Positions 41,741-50,339 of a stretch of DNA of 64,000 nt are shown here, piece after piece. Source of the stretch: Prevotella communis (lineage in GTDB: Bacteria; Bacteroidota; Bacteroidia; Bacteroidales; Bacteroidaceae); contig NZ_CP091792.1 in the NCBI RefSeq assembly GCF_022024115.1, positions 2,480,001 through 2,544,000 of the forward strand. Direction: 5' to 3'. The stretch's first letter is position 1. Every line of letters begins with the position of its first letter. A program made the translations under genes and the position numbers. The notes beneath the pieces are model-generated. The model was not told the DNA's origin. It searched no databases and saw nothing but the letters and a program-made list of their open reading frames with translations.

Positions 41741-43174
41741 GTGAGCAAAGGTACAACAATTATTTCAGATTTGAGAAGCTTTTTCTCAGAAAATGAGAAT
41801 AACCGTGCAATTAATGCGATTATGAGAGTGATGGAGTGCATAAACATACGTCCGGAGCAGATAGGGCCAGAGAAGAAAGAGAACTGCAAGTTCACGAACG
41901 TGCAGGTCCTTAATCTTTTGATGCTGTTCCCTTTCTTCGTCGTCAGGAATGCATACCGGTACTCTGGCTCTTCATTAAGCCGCTTGTTCTGTTGTGAGAA
42001 GGACATGTTCTATCGTTTTATGAATGATGGTGATATCAAGTGGCGCAAACTGCTGTATGCGATGAACCTCCAGCTGCTGCGTAAGATCAGCCGTAGCACC
42101 GAGGCTGAGCATGACAAGCCTGTCTGCCTGATTATCGATGACACAGACGCTCCAAAGAGTGGTCGCAAGAGTGAACTTATCGGCAAGGTTTTCTCTCATA
42201 TCCAACATAAGAGCATCCTCGGCTACAAATGTCTGACGCTGCTTCTGTGCGATGGCATGAGCCAATTGTTTCTCGATTTCTCGCTTCATGGTGAAGAAGG
42301 CAGTAATCCTGACAAGAAGCAAGGGTTGACGGACAAGCAACGCAGTGAGCGTTTCTCTGCCGACTATACGGGGCAATGTGTTGAGGAGCGCATAAAAGAA
42401 TACACCATGAAGAAGACTGACAAGGCAATCGAGATGGTGAAGTACGCTATCAAGCGTGGAATACGTTTCGACTATCTGCTGGTTGACAGTTGGTTTACCA
42501 GTGCAGACTTCGTTCGCCTGATTACCAGCCGCCACATCAAGTGTCATTTGATTGGTATGATAAAGATTGGAAAAACCAAATACCACACCCAGTGGGGTGA
42601 TTTGACTGCTAAGCAGATTATCAAGAAGCTCCAGAAGCAGGGTCTCACCAAACATAACAGGACACTCAGATGTACCTACTGCACCATCGATGTGAAGTTT
42701 GCAGGTACCACCGTGCGTTTGTTCTTCTCGAAACGAGGCAGGAATGGGCTTTGGAATGGATTGCTCACTACGGACCTCTCGCTTAGTTTTCTCAAAGCAT
42801 ACAGGACGTACGCTATCCGCTGGACTACCGAGGTGGCTTATCACGACCAGAAGCAACTGCTCGACTTCGGCAGATGTCAGAGCGTACACTTCTCTGCACA
42901 GATTGCCAGCTTTACGCTGATCATGATGCAGTACAACATACTTTGCACGGTGAAGCGGTTTGAAGCCTACGAAACCGTCGGGGCGCTCTTCCGTGATACC
43001 ACTGGCAACACTCTCGAGCTGTCCGCTTCGGACAGGATATGGGAACTTATATTGGACACCATCCTGGAAATCGCAGAGATGATCTCTGCCGATGCCAGTG
43101 AACTGCTTTCTGCGGTTATTGATGCCAATCCTAAGTTCCATAAGCTATATCAAATGTATAAATTAGTCGCTTGA
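41741..43174 (+). CDS. IS4-family DDE transposase, copy 1
   Basis: A 477-residue transposase. The DDE residues are in LIIDDTDAP, LLVDSWFTS and the IS4 signature YAIRWTTEVAYHDQK, which fits Y-(2)-R-(3)-E-(6)-K exactly. The start is a GTG directly after the hairpin arm; no other upstream start is available within the element. Intact and identical in protein sequence to copy 2, so both should be active. A 388-residue open frame on the opposite strand is a shadow. Confidence 0.95.
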   Translation: MSKGTTIISDLRSFFSENENNRAINAIMRVMECINIRPEQIGPEKKENCKFTNVQVLNLLMLFPFFVVRNAYRYSGSSLSRLFCCEKDMFYRFMNDGDIKWRKLLYAMNLQLLRKISRSTEAEHDKPVCLIIDDTDAPKSGRKSELIGKVFSHIQHKSILGYKCLTLLLCDGMSQLFLDFSLHGEEGSNPDKKQGLTDKQRSERFSADYTGQCVEERIKEYTMKKTDKAIEMVKYAIKRGIRFDYLLVDSWFTSADFVRLITSRHIKCHLIGMIKIGKTKYHTQWGDLTAKQIIKKLQKQGLTKHNRTLRCTYCTIDVKFAGTTVRLFFSKRGRNGLWNGLLTTDLSLSFLKAYRTYAIRWTTEVAYHDQKQLLDFGRCQSVHFSAQIASFTLIMMQYNILCTVKRFEAYETVGALFRDTTGNTLELSASDRIWELILDTILEIAEMISADASELLSAVIDANPKFHKLYQMYKLVA

Positions 43175-43210
43175 TGAATGAATATTCACTTGCGAAAGTT
43201 CAGTAAATTA

Positions 43211-44811
43211 ACTAAAGTTTCGCAAGTGATGGCGCACCTGCATAATTTAACATAAAATAGGAATAAAAATGGCTTCGAAGTTTGCTCAACTCACTGAAAA
43301 TGAGTAACTTTATAGTCGCCAAACAATAAAGTTCAAACTTAGAAGCCGTGAGCAAAGGTACAACAATTATTTCAGATTTGAGAAGCTTTTTCTCAGAAAA
43401 TGAGAATAACCGTGCAATTAATGCGATTATGAGAGTGATGGAGTGCATAAACATACGTCCGGAGCAGATAGGGCCAGAGAAGAAAGAGAACTGCAAGTTC
43501 ACGAACGTGCAGGTCCTTAATCTTTTGATGCTGTTCCCTTTCTTCGTCGTCAGGAATGCATACCGGTACTCTGGCTCTTCATTAAGCCGCTTGTTCTGTT
43601 GTGAGAAGGACATGTTCTATCGTTTTATGAATGATGGTGATATCAAGTGGCGCAAACTGCTGTATGCGATGAACCTCCAGCTGCTGCGTAAGATCAGCCG
43701 TAGCACCGAGGCTGAGCATGACAAGCCTGTCTGCCTGATTATCGATGACACAGACGCTCCAAAGAGTGGTCGCAAGAGTGAACTTATCGGCAAGGTTTTC
43801 TCTCATATCCAACATAAGAGCATCCTCGGCTACAAATGTCTGACGCTGCTTCTGTGCGATGGCATGAGCCAATTGTTTCTCGATTTCTCGCTTCATGGTG
43901 AAGAAGGCAGTAATCCTGACAAGAAGCAAGGGTTGACGGACAAGCAACGCAGTGAGCGTTTCTCTGCCGACTATACGGGGCAATGTGTTGAGGAGCGCAT
44001 AAAAGAATACACCATGAAGAAGACTGACAAGGCAATCGAGATGGTGAAGTACGCTATCAAGCGTGGAATACGTTTCGACTATCTGCTGGTTGACAGTTGG
44101 TTTACCAGTGCAGACTTCGTTCGCCTGATTACCAGCCGCCACATCAAGTGTCATTTGATTGGTATGATAAAGATTGGAAAAACCAAATACCACACCCAGT
44201 GGGGTGATTTGACTGCTAAGCAGATTATCAAGAAGCTCCAGAAGCAGGGTCTCACCAAACATAACAGGACACTCAGATGTACCTACTGCACCATCGATGT
44301 GAAGTTTGCAGGTACCACCGTGCGTTTGTTCTTCTCGAAACGAGGCAGGAATGGGCTTTGGAATGGATTGCTCACTACGGACCTCTCGCTTAGTTTTCTC
44401 AAAGCATACAGGACGTACGCTATCCGCTGGACTACCGAGGTGGCTTATCACGACCAGAAGCAACTGCTCGACTTCGGCAGATGTCAGAGCGTACACTTCT
44501 CTGCACAGATTGCCAGCTTTACGCTGATCATGATGCAGTACAACATACTTTGCACGGTGAAGCGGTTTGAAGCCTACGAAACCGTCGGGGCGCTCTTCCG
44601 TGATACCACTGGCAACACTCTCGAGCTGTCCGCTTCGGACAGGATATGGGAACTTATATTGGACACCATCCTGGAAATCGCAGAGATGATCTCTGCCGAT
44701 GCCAGTGAACTGCTTTCTGCGGTTATTGATGCCAATCCTAAGTTCCATAAGCTATATCAAATGTATAAATTAGTCGCTTGATGAATGAATATTCACTTGC
44801 GAAAGTTCAGT
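43211..44811 (+). mobile_element. IS4-family insertion sequence, copy 2 (1601 bp)
   Basis: Same length and ends as copy 1, offset by exactly 1607 bases. It is separated from copy 1 only by AAATTA (43205-43210) and followed by AAATTA (44812-44817), giving the order AAATTA-IS-AAATTA-IS-AAATTA. Confidence 0.95.
43348..44781 (+). CDS. IS4-family DDE transposase, copy 2
   Basis: Translated sequence identical to the copy 1 transposase across 477 residues, with the same GTG start, DDE residues and YREK signature. The surrounding 1601-bp element also reads the same base for base where compared. Such identity means the duplication is very recent or maintained by recombination. Confidence 0.95.
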   Translation: MSKGTTIISDLRSFFSENENNRAINAIMRVMECINIRPEQIGPEKKENCKFTNVQVLNLLMLFPFFVVRNAYRYSGSSLSRLFCCEKDMFYRFMNDGDIKWRKLLYAMNLQLLRKISRSTEAEHDKPVCLIIDDTDAPKSGRKSELIGKVFSHIQHKSILGYKCLTLLLCDGMSQLFLDFSLHGEEGSNPDKKQGLTDKQRSERFSADYTGQCVEERIKEYTMKKTDKAIEMVKYAIKRGIRFDYLLVDSWFTSADFVRLITSRHIKCHLIGMIKIGKTKYHTQWGDLTAKQIIKKLQKQGLTKHNRTLRCTYCTIDVKFAGTTVRLFFSKRGRNGLWNGLLTTDLSLSFLKAYRTYAIRWTTEVAYHDQKQLLDFGRCQSVHFSAQIASFTLIMMQYNILCTVKRFEAYETVGALFRDTTGNTLELSASDRIWELILDTILEIAEMISADASELLSAVIDANPKFHKLYQMYKLVA

Positions 44812-44872
44812 AAATTAATAGTTCTGGTTATTTCAAGTCGCAATACACTTCACAGTGTTTATTTAATATTTG

Positions 44873-44880
44873 CAAATTTA
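44873..44880 (-). promoter_or_regulatory. Probable native promoter of the FHA/kinase operon, displaced by the IS pair
   Basis: TAAATTTG on the minus strand fits TAnnTTTG and faces the FHA gene. Without the two IS copies it would lie about 80 bases from the FHA start; now 3.2 kb of IS separates them, and the transposases are transcribed in the opposite direction. Confidence 0.5.
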
Positions 44881-45069
44881 AACATTTCCGAGCCATCATC
44901 CAAATTTCCGTCATGCTTTTTCAAGCCCCAAAAAGCACCTAAAAGAGCATAAAATACCTTTTACATTGCAAAATTTACCTCTTATCGACTGATATGTCAT
45001 TTTAACCAAAAAGTAACCACTCACTCAGAATAAAAAGATTGTATTATTGTCAATTTCTTAAAAAAAAAC

Positions 45070-45077
45070 TATCTTTG
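45070..45077 (+). promoter_or_regulatory. Promoter of the LytS/LytTR operon
   Basis: TTG at 45047-45049, 20 bases, then TATCTTTG. It lies 19 bases before the ATG at 45096 and rules out the longer frame from 45039. Confidence 0.75.
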
Positions 45078-45095
45078 CACCACGATTTTGAAAAC

Positions 45096-46997
45096 ATGGT
45101 TAACCCTACAAAAACAAAGATAAGAACTGGTATCATGCTTGTCGCCCTGACAAGTATTGCCTCCTTGCTGTCCTGCGACGACACGCCCACCACCGCCATA
45201 CCCATGCAGCAGACCATGGATTCGCTGAAGATGTGGTACACACAGATGGAGGGCGACTCCATGTATGCTGCCAGCACACGCATTGCGCAATTCCTTGAGC
45301 AGCACCAAGACGACATGAGTGAACCTGTGCGCAGACTAAGAGCTGAATGGCTGAAGGCAAAAGGTGTCTATTATACTGCCATCAAGGGTCAGCCCGACAG
45401 CGGGCTGGTGTACACCGAACAGGCCCTGGCCGAGATGCAGGGACTGAAGGGCATGGACGAGATACGCGTGCTGGCAATGGCCAACAGGGCCGACTTCTAC
45501 CGCCAGCTGGGTCAGCTCGACCGCAGTGCCGACGGCTACCTGCAGGCCATGCAGACGGCCGACTCTACCGGCATGGGCGACGAGATGAAGATTCCCCTGA
45601 TGCTGGGTATCAGCACGGCCTATACCTTCATGGGCGACTATGCCAACAGTCAGCGCTGGTGGCAGCGCCTGGGCACTATGCTGCCCACCATGCAACGGGG
45701 CGATCAGTTTATATATTACAACAACCTGGGTAATGACCATTATTTTCAGGCACATTACCAAGAGGCACGCGACTGTTTCCTGAAGGCTGCTGCACTGGTT
45801 AAGGACGACGAGGCCAAGCTGTGGGACTACTACACCTCTCTTGGAAACCTGGGCGAGATCTACATCTGCCTGGAACAGGCCGACTCTGCCCGTCAGATTA
45901 TCAGCGAGGCCGACTCCTTCTTCCGCCGCGTCAATTTCCCACCTCTTATTTACTATATGGCCACATCCAGCATGAAACTGAAGATGCTGGAGGGCGATAT
46001 TCCCGCTGCACAGGCCATCGCCGCTGCAAGTCCCAAGGACGACATCAGCATCCCTGCCGCCAAGGTGTTAAGACTGCAGGCCCTGGAACAGCTGATGAAG
46101 AAGACCGGACGCTGGCAGGAGGCCACGGAGATTCACGACGAACTGCACCAGCTGACCGACTCCATCCAGAAGAAACAGTCGGCCATGAGGATGAGTACCC
46201 AACTGCTGCAATACAAGCACGACAAGCAGCTGATGGCGCAACAGCAGGAGATAAACCAGCAGCAGATGAGTTTCCACCTGGCCCTGGCATTACTGGCCAT
46301 TGCCCTGCTGATCATCGTCGTCACCGTTGTGCTCTACCAGCTGCACCGTCGCCGCCATCGCCTGCAGGAGATAACCTCCCAGCAGCAGATCATCGTGCTG
46401 CGCATGGAGAATATCCGCAACCGCATCACGCCGCATTTCATCTATAACGCCCTGTCTCACGAGATGCTCGCACAGATGGATGGCAAAGCGGTCGACCTGA
46501 GTGCCCTCACGCAATTGCTGCGCCGTGGCGTCGACCAGGCCGATATGCTGGAGACCACGCTCAGCGAGGAACTGCGCTTCGTGGACTACTATGTGGAGAT
46601 AGAGGGCCGGCAGATGGGCAACAAGCTGCATTACGAGAAAATCATCGCGCCAGACGTTGCGCCCGAAGAGGTACACCTGCCTGCCATGACCATACAGATC
46701 TTTGTTGAGAATGCCATCAAGCATGGACTGCAGCGCCAGGGTGGCGAACTCACCATCCGCGTCAACCGTCAGGGCGACAGCACCCTGATAGAAGTCATCG
46801 ACAACGGCAAGGGACTGGGCAACAAGAGTCCAATGGAACATACCGGCATGAGGGTGGTACGTCAAACCATACAGATGCTCAACGAGCACAACCACCAGCA
46901 AATCACATTTGGCATCGCCAACAGGCAACCGTCAGGCTGCAGAGCCTGGTTGCTGGTGCCTAGCGAATATAACTATTCCATCATCTCACAATCTTAA
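45096..46997 (+). CDS. TPR-containing LytS-type sensor histidine kinase
   Basis: A 633-residue sensor. The N-terminus is a lipoprotein-type signal (LVALTSIASLLSC), followed by TPR-like helical repeats to about residue 370, a membrane helix at about 395-417, and a His_kinase domain (PF06580 type) with NRITPHFIYNALSHE carrying the phosphoacceptor histidine and an HATPase with VENAIKHGL and EVIDNGKGL. A periplasmic TPR sensor joined to a LytS-type kinase is common in Bacteroidota, often paired with a LytTR regulator, which is exactly the next gene 23 bases downstream. The signal is unknown. Confidence 0.92.
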   Translation: MVNPTKTKIRTGIMLVALTSIASLLSCDDTPTTAIPMQQTMDSLKMWYTQMEGDSMYAASTRIAQFLEQHQDDMSEPVRRLRAEWLKAKGVYYTAIKGQPDSGLVYTEQALAEMQGLKGMDEIRVLAMANRADFYRQLGQLDRSADGYLQAMQTADSTGMGDEMKIPLMLGISTAYTFMGDYANSQRWWQRLGTMLPTMQRGDQFIYYNNLGNDHYFQAHYQEARDCFLKAAALVKDDEAKLWDYYTSLGNLGEIYICLEQADSARQIISEADSFFRRVNFPPLIYYMATSSMKLKMLEGDIPAAQAIAAASPKDDISIPAAKVLRLQALEQLMKKTGRWQEATEIHDELHQLTDSIQKKQSAMRMSTQLLQYKHDKQLMAQQQEINQQQMSFHLALALLAIALLIIVVTVVLYQLHRRRHRLQEITSQQQIIVLRMENIRNRITPHFIYNALSHEMLAQMDGKAVDLSALTQLLRRGVDQADMLETTLSEELRFVDYYVEIEGRQMGNKLHYEKIIAPDVAPEEVHLPAMTIQIFVENAIKHGLQRQGGELTIRVNRQGDSTLIEVIDNGKGLGNKSPMEHTGMRVVRQTIQMLNEHNHQQITFGIANRQPSGCRAWLLVPSEYNYSIISQS

Positions 46998-47020
46998 CTG
47001 AAAAAACAATTTTAGGAAAT

Positions 47021-47770
47021 ATGCAGAAACTGACCAAGGTATTTATAGTAGACGACAATCAGGAAGCAATAGAGGTGTTACAACGCCTCTTGGAGAAGAA
47101 TTATTCCGTAGACATCGTAGGCACGGCCTGCGATGCCAAGTCGGCGGCTGAGACTATCATCCAGACCGAACCCGACATCATCTTCATTGATATCGAACTG
47201 CCCACCATGTCTGGTCTGGAATTCTGCTCACTCATCCGTCAGGACATTAAGCCCGAGACCAAGGTCGTATTCTATACCGGTCACGAGAAATATATGTTGG
47301 ACGCCATCCGTCACCAGGCTTTCGACTACCTGATGAAGCCACCCACAGAGCAAGACCTCAGCCAAATTATGACACGCTACTATGAAAACAAACTGGCTGG
47401 CATTCCATCTGTAGGGTCAAACGCCGAACAGCTTCCCATTATCCTGGTTGTCAACGCCATGAACGAGCACACCACCCTGCGTATCAGCGACATAGCCTAT
47501 TTCCGTTATAACCAGGAACGCAAAATATGGGAGACCATCTGCATGGATGGAACCATCTACCTGTTGCGCCATCGTACCACGGCCGACGTGATTCTGAACT
47601 ACTCTACTGACTTCGTTCAGATACACAAGCGCTACATCGTCAACATCAATCAGATAAAAAAGATACAGGAGTCTGCCTGTATCCTGATGGAGCCCATGGA
47701 GTCAGTCACCGAACTGCGCATCAGCAAAAACTACCGCACCCAACTGATGTCAGCATTCTATTCGCTATAG
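47021..47770 (+). CDS. LytTR-family response regulator
   Basis: A 249-residue regulator: receiver domain (1-125) with Asp10/Asp11-equivalent FIVDD, phosphoacceptor Asp57 in IIFIDIELP and the lysine in LMKPP; LytTR DNA-binding domain (about 145-245) with RHRTTADVIL and FVQIHKRYIVNINQIKKI. It follows the histidine kinase in the same operon, which should phosphorylate it. Targets are not evident. Confidence 0.93.
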   Translation: MQKLTKVFIVDDNQEAIEVLQRLLEKNYSVDIVGTACDAKSAAETIIQTEPDIIFIDIELPTMSGLEFCSLIRQDIKPETKVVFYTGHEKYMLDAIRHQAFDYLMKPPTEQDLSQIMTRYYENKLAGIPSVGSNAEQLPIILVVNAMNEHTTLRISDIAYFRYNQERKIWETICMDGTIYLLRHRTTADVILNYSTDFVQIHKRYIVNINQIKKIQESACILMEPMESVTELRISKNYRTQLMSAFYSL

Positions 47771-47779
47771 ACGCGAAGG

Positions 47780-47805
47780 GACTCTTGTCACAGGAGTAAA
47801 GAGTC
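47780..47805 (+). terminator. Weak hairpin after the response regulator
   Basis: gactctt (47780-47786) pairs with aagagtc (47799-47805), with partial extension outward (ccttc/gaagg). No T-tract follows, so termination is uncertain. Confidence 0.3.
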
Positions 47806-47904
47806 GCCTTCCTCGCTAAAGAGCCCCCCATCAACCTGATTTAAGCCTCCATACGTCATTGCTCAAAAAAATCAAAAAAATTTGGTTTTTTAATTGCTTC
47901 GTCG

Positions 47905-47912
47905 TATCTTTG
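47905..47912 (+). promoter_or_regulatory. Promoter of the AraC-type sensor gene
   Basis: TTG at 47882-47884, 20 bases, TATCTTTG. The -33 region (aaatttggttttttaa) is nearly the same as that ahead of glnN at 62520. Confidence 0.75.
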
Positions 47913-47962
47913 TGGTCTTTTACCAAAAAACCTTATAAAGACAAAGATTTACGACACGACAA

Positions 47963-50236
47963 ATGATACGTATTGTTATACTTTCCTTATTGATTATTCT
48001 GTCTGTCCCAACTAACATAAAGGCAGACGTATCGAAACTGCTGTTTTCGCGCCTGACGGCAGAGGACGGACTGTGTGACAATCAGGTGATGCACGTTATG
48101 CAGCTGCCCGACGAACGGATGCTGTTTACGACGTTAGGGAATATCAACATCTATGATGGAGTGAATTTCAGTCATATTCATCATGCCGACATCGAGCCAT
48201 TCCACCTGAAAGATTATCACGGGTTTTACCATGTGTATGTGGATAAGAGGCAGATAGTGTGGATCAAGAACACGCAGTCACTCATGTGTTTCGACCTACA
48301 GCAGAACCGATACATTACTGATATTCCGAAATTCATAAAGGAGATATGGCCTGAAAAGAATACCATTACAGATGTTTTTGTTGACACGGACTACCACCTT
48401 TGGCTATTGTCGGGCAGGGCATTATGGAACGACTATTCATGCAAGTCTGTCAATCTGAGTCCAGCATGGGGAGAGGTACAGGACGTGGATGTGTATGGCC
48501 AATACGGTTATGTGTTCTTCAGTACTGGCCATATTGTCTGCCTTGACCTGAAAACCTCATCAGTAGTCTATGCCAAGGCAGCCTACTCATCGCAGGAGGC
48601 CAAAAAATACGATTTGACATCCATGGTAGTGAGAACTGCAGATGGTCATTTCTATCAGATACGCAATGGTATCGAGGGACTGTTTCTCTGCTTCGACACA
48701 AAGAGCAGGACATGGAGCAAGTTGTTCACGGCACACTTCACGCTCCACACGCTGGCAGTAAAGGATGATGCAGATATCTACTTTACCAGTTCCAGAGGGC
48801 TGTGGCGATATCATGTAAAGAATAAAACGAGAGAAGAAATAGATAATTACACGCTTTTTGATGGCAACAAGATGAGTGCCTCAGCCAATACTATCTGTTT
48901 CGACCGCCAGGGAGGTGTCTGGGTAGGCACATATCGCGACGGACTGCTATATGCACATCCCGACAGGTACCCCTTCCGCAACATAGATTCCACATCCCTC
49001 AGTTTTGATACACAAGCCACTAGTGTGGTGGACAGCCGTGGATATCTGTGGGAGTGTACCACCGATGGTCTCAGACTGACAAGGAATGGGAAGGTTAGTA
49101 TGGTGTATTCTGAGGATGGTCTGTCGAACGACTGCGTCTGCGCTATCGTAGAGGACAAAGAGCACTGTATGTGGGCTTCAACGGCAAACGGGATTTCGTG
49201 TATCGAAGTGAAGAAGGACGGCGGTCTGAAGATCAACAGTTATCGCCATGAAGATGGGGTGCAACGAGGCGACTACATCATAGGCAGGGCGAAGTTGCTC
49301 GACGATGGAAGCATCGCTATGGAAGGAAAGAACGGCTGCACAGTATTCCATCCCAACGAGTTGATGAGGATGCGAAACATCCAATTAAATCCGATACTCA
49401 GAAGAATGACGAAGAATGATCATGAGATATCTCTTGACTTCTCGGCACTTAACTATGCTTTTCCTCAGCATACATATTATAAATATACGCTCACGCTAGA
49501 CAGGGACTCTACCGTTACGATACTGAGACCTGGCGTTGACAGAAGCTATATTGATGACAATGGTGCGCTACATCTGACGCTACTGAAGCTGAAACCTGGC
49601 AAATATCAACTGAAGGTGGAGGCATCACTCGATGCTGACCGGTGGACGGGGAAGGCAAAAGTAGTATCTTTTGAAATTCTGCCTCCATGGTGGCAATCTA
49701 CATGGGCATATGTGATATATACACTCCTGACTATCTGCATTGTGGTGGGTGGTATGGCCCTCTATTCATACAACCAGCGCAAGCGGATGATGCGACAGAT
49801 GAAGGAGGAAAGACTGATGGCCCGTATAGAGGGCTTGATGGAGCAATGTGCCCGCTATGAAGATGAGCATCAAAGCGTGAAGCCAACACAGGAAAAAGCA
49901 GAGAACGATATGGATGCCCAGGACTCTGAATTTCTGAAAAAAGCCATCGCTCTTGTTGAGAAGAATCTTGGCAAACAATATACGGTAGAACAGTTGAGTA
50001 GCGATTTGTGCATGGAGAGAACAGGACTGTATAAGAAACTCTCAGCCATTGTAGATAAGTCGCCAAGTCTCTTCATGCGAAGCATACGCCTGAGCCATGC
50101 TGCTCGTCTGATACGTGAAGGCAACCATTCTCTGGCCGAGATTGCCACAAAGACTGGATTCTCATCGGCCAGTTACTTAAGCCGTTGTTTCCAAGAGGAA
50201 TATGGGTGCAAGCCCTCTGAATATGCGCGCCAATAG
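47963..50236 (+). CDS. Membrane-tethered AraC-family regulator with periplasmic propeller sensor
   Basis: A 757-residue protein: signal peptide (MIRIVILSLLIILSVPTNIKA), propeller-type sensor repeats (about 25-500, e.g. LTAEDGLCDNQV, GGVWVGTYRDGLL, MWASTANGIS), a Y_Y_Y-like beta domain (about 500-575), one membrane helix at about 584-606, a short linker with a coiled coil, and an AraC DNA-binding domain (about 660-757: YTVEQLSSDLCMERTGLYKK, GFSSASYLSRCFQEEYG). This is the layout of a Bacteroides hybrid two-component system minus the histidine kinase and receiver domains, so ligand binding must reach DNA directly from the membrane. The GH31 gene downstream, with paired sites before its promoter, is the likely target. 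Confidence 0.9.
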   Translation: MIRIVILSLLIILSVPTNIKADVSKLLFSRLTAEDGLCDNQVMHVMQLPDERMLFTTLGNINIYDGVNFSHIHHADIEPFHLKDYHGFYHVYVDKRQIVWIKNTQSLMCFDLQQNRYITDIPKFIKEIWPEKNTITDVFVDTDYHLWLLSGRALWNDYSCKSVNLSPAWGEVQDVDVYGQYGYVFFSTGHIVCLDLKTSSVVYAKAAYSSQEAKKYDLTSMVVRTADGHFYQIRNGIEGLFLCFDTKSRTWSKLFTAHFTLHTLAVKDDADIYFTSSRGLWRYHVKNKTREEIDNYTLFDGNKMSASANTICFDRQGGVWVGTYRDGLLYAHPDRYPFRNIDSTSLSFDTQATSVVDSRGYLWECTTDGLRLTRNGKVSMVYSEDGLSNDCVCAIVEDKEHCMWASTANGISCIEVKKDGGLKINSYRHEDGVQRGDYIIGRAKLLDDGSIAMEGKNGCTVFHPNELMRMRNIQLNPILRRMTKNDHEISLDFSALNYAFPQHTYYKYTLTLDRDSTVTILRPGVDRSYIDDNGALHLTLLKLKPGKYQLKVEASLDADRWTGKAKVVSFEILPPWWQSTWAYVIYTLLTICIVVGGMALYSYNQRKRMMRQMKEERLMARIEGLMEQCARYEDEHQSVKPTQEKAENDMDAQDSEFLKKAIALVEKNLGKQYTVEQLSSDLCMERTGLYKKLSAIVDKSPSLFMRSIRLSHAARLIREGNHSLAEIATKTGFSSASYLSRCFQEEYGCKPSEYARQ

Positions 50237-50241
50237 CCTAT

Positions 50242-50275
50242 TTTCAACATGGTTACCATTTGTTTCAACATGGTT
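50242..50275 (+). promoter_or_regulatory. Paired direct repeats upstream of the GH31 promoter, probable AraC-regulator site
   Basis: tttcaacatggtt occurs exactly at 50242-50254 and 50263-50275, spaced 21 bases (two helical turns), ending 26 bases before the -7 element. Spacing and position fit activation by an AraC-family dimer. Confidence 0.65.
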
Positions 50276-50301
50276 GTTACGTCTATTCTGCAGAATAGCA
50301 G

Positions 50302-50309
50302 TACTTTTG
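50302..50309 (+). promoter_or_regulatory. Promoter -7 element (TACTTTTG) of the GH31 gene
   Basis: TACTTTTG, 30 bases before the ATG; no good TTG at the usual distance, in keeping with an activator-dependent promoter. Confidence 0.6.
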
Positions 50310-50339
50310 CAGCCGAAAACAATCTTTTAGTAAAGTGTT

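Larger units (their letters stand above)
41604..43204 (+). mobile_element. IS4-family insertion sequence, copy 1 (1601 bp)
   Basis: The ends ACTAAAGTTTCGCAAGTGA and (reverse strand) ACTGAACTTTCGCAAGTGA are inverted repeats matching at 17 of 19 positions. Each side is flanked by AAATTA (41598-41603 and 43205-43210). It encodes one transposase. The element lies 20 bases upstream of the FHA gene start. Confidence 0.95.

Noticed and set aside
41975..43141. 388-codon open frame opposite the transposase (and its twin at 43582-44748)
   Set aside because: It lies wholly within the transposase gene, has no start context, and is present only because the transposase codon usage leaves that frame open.
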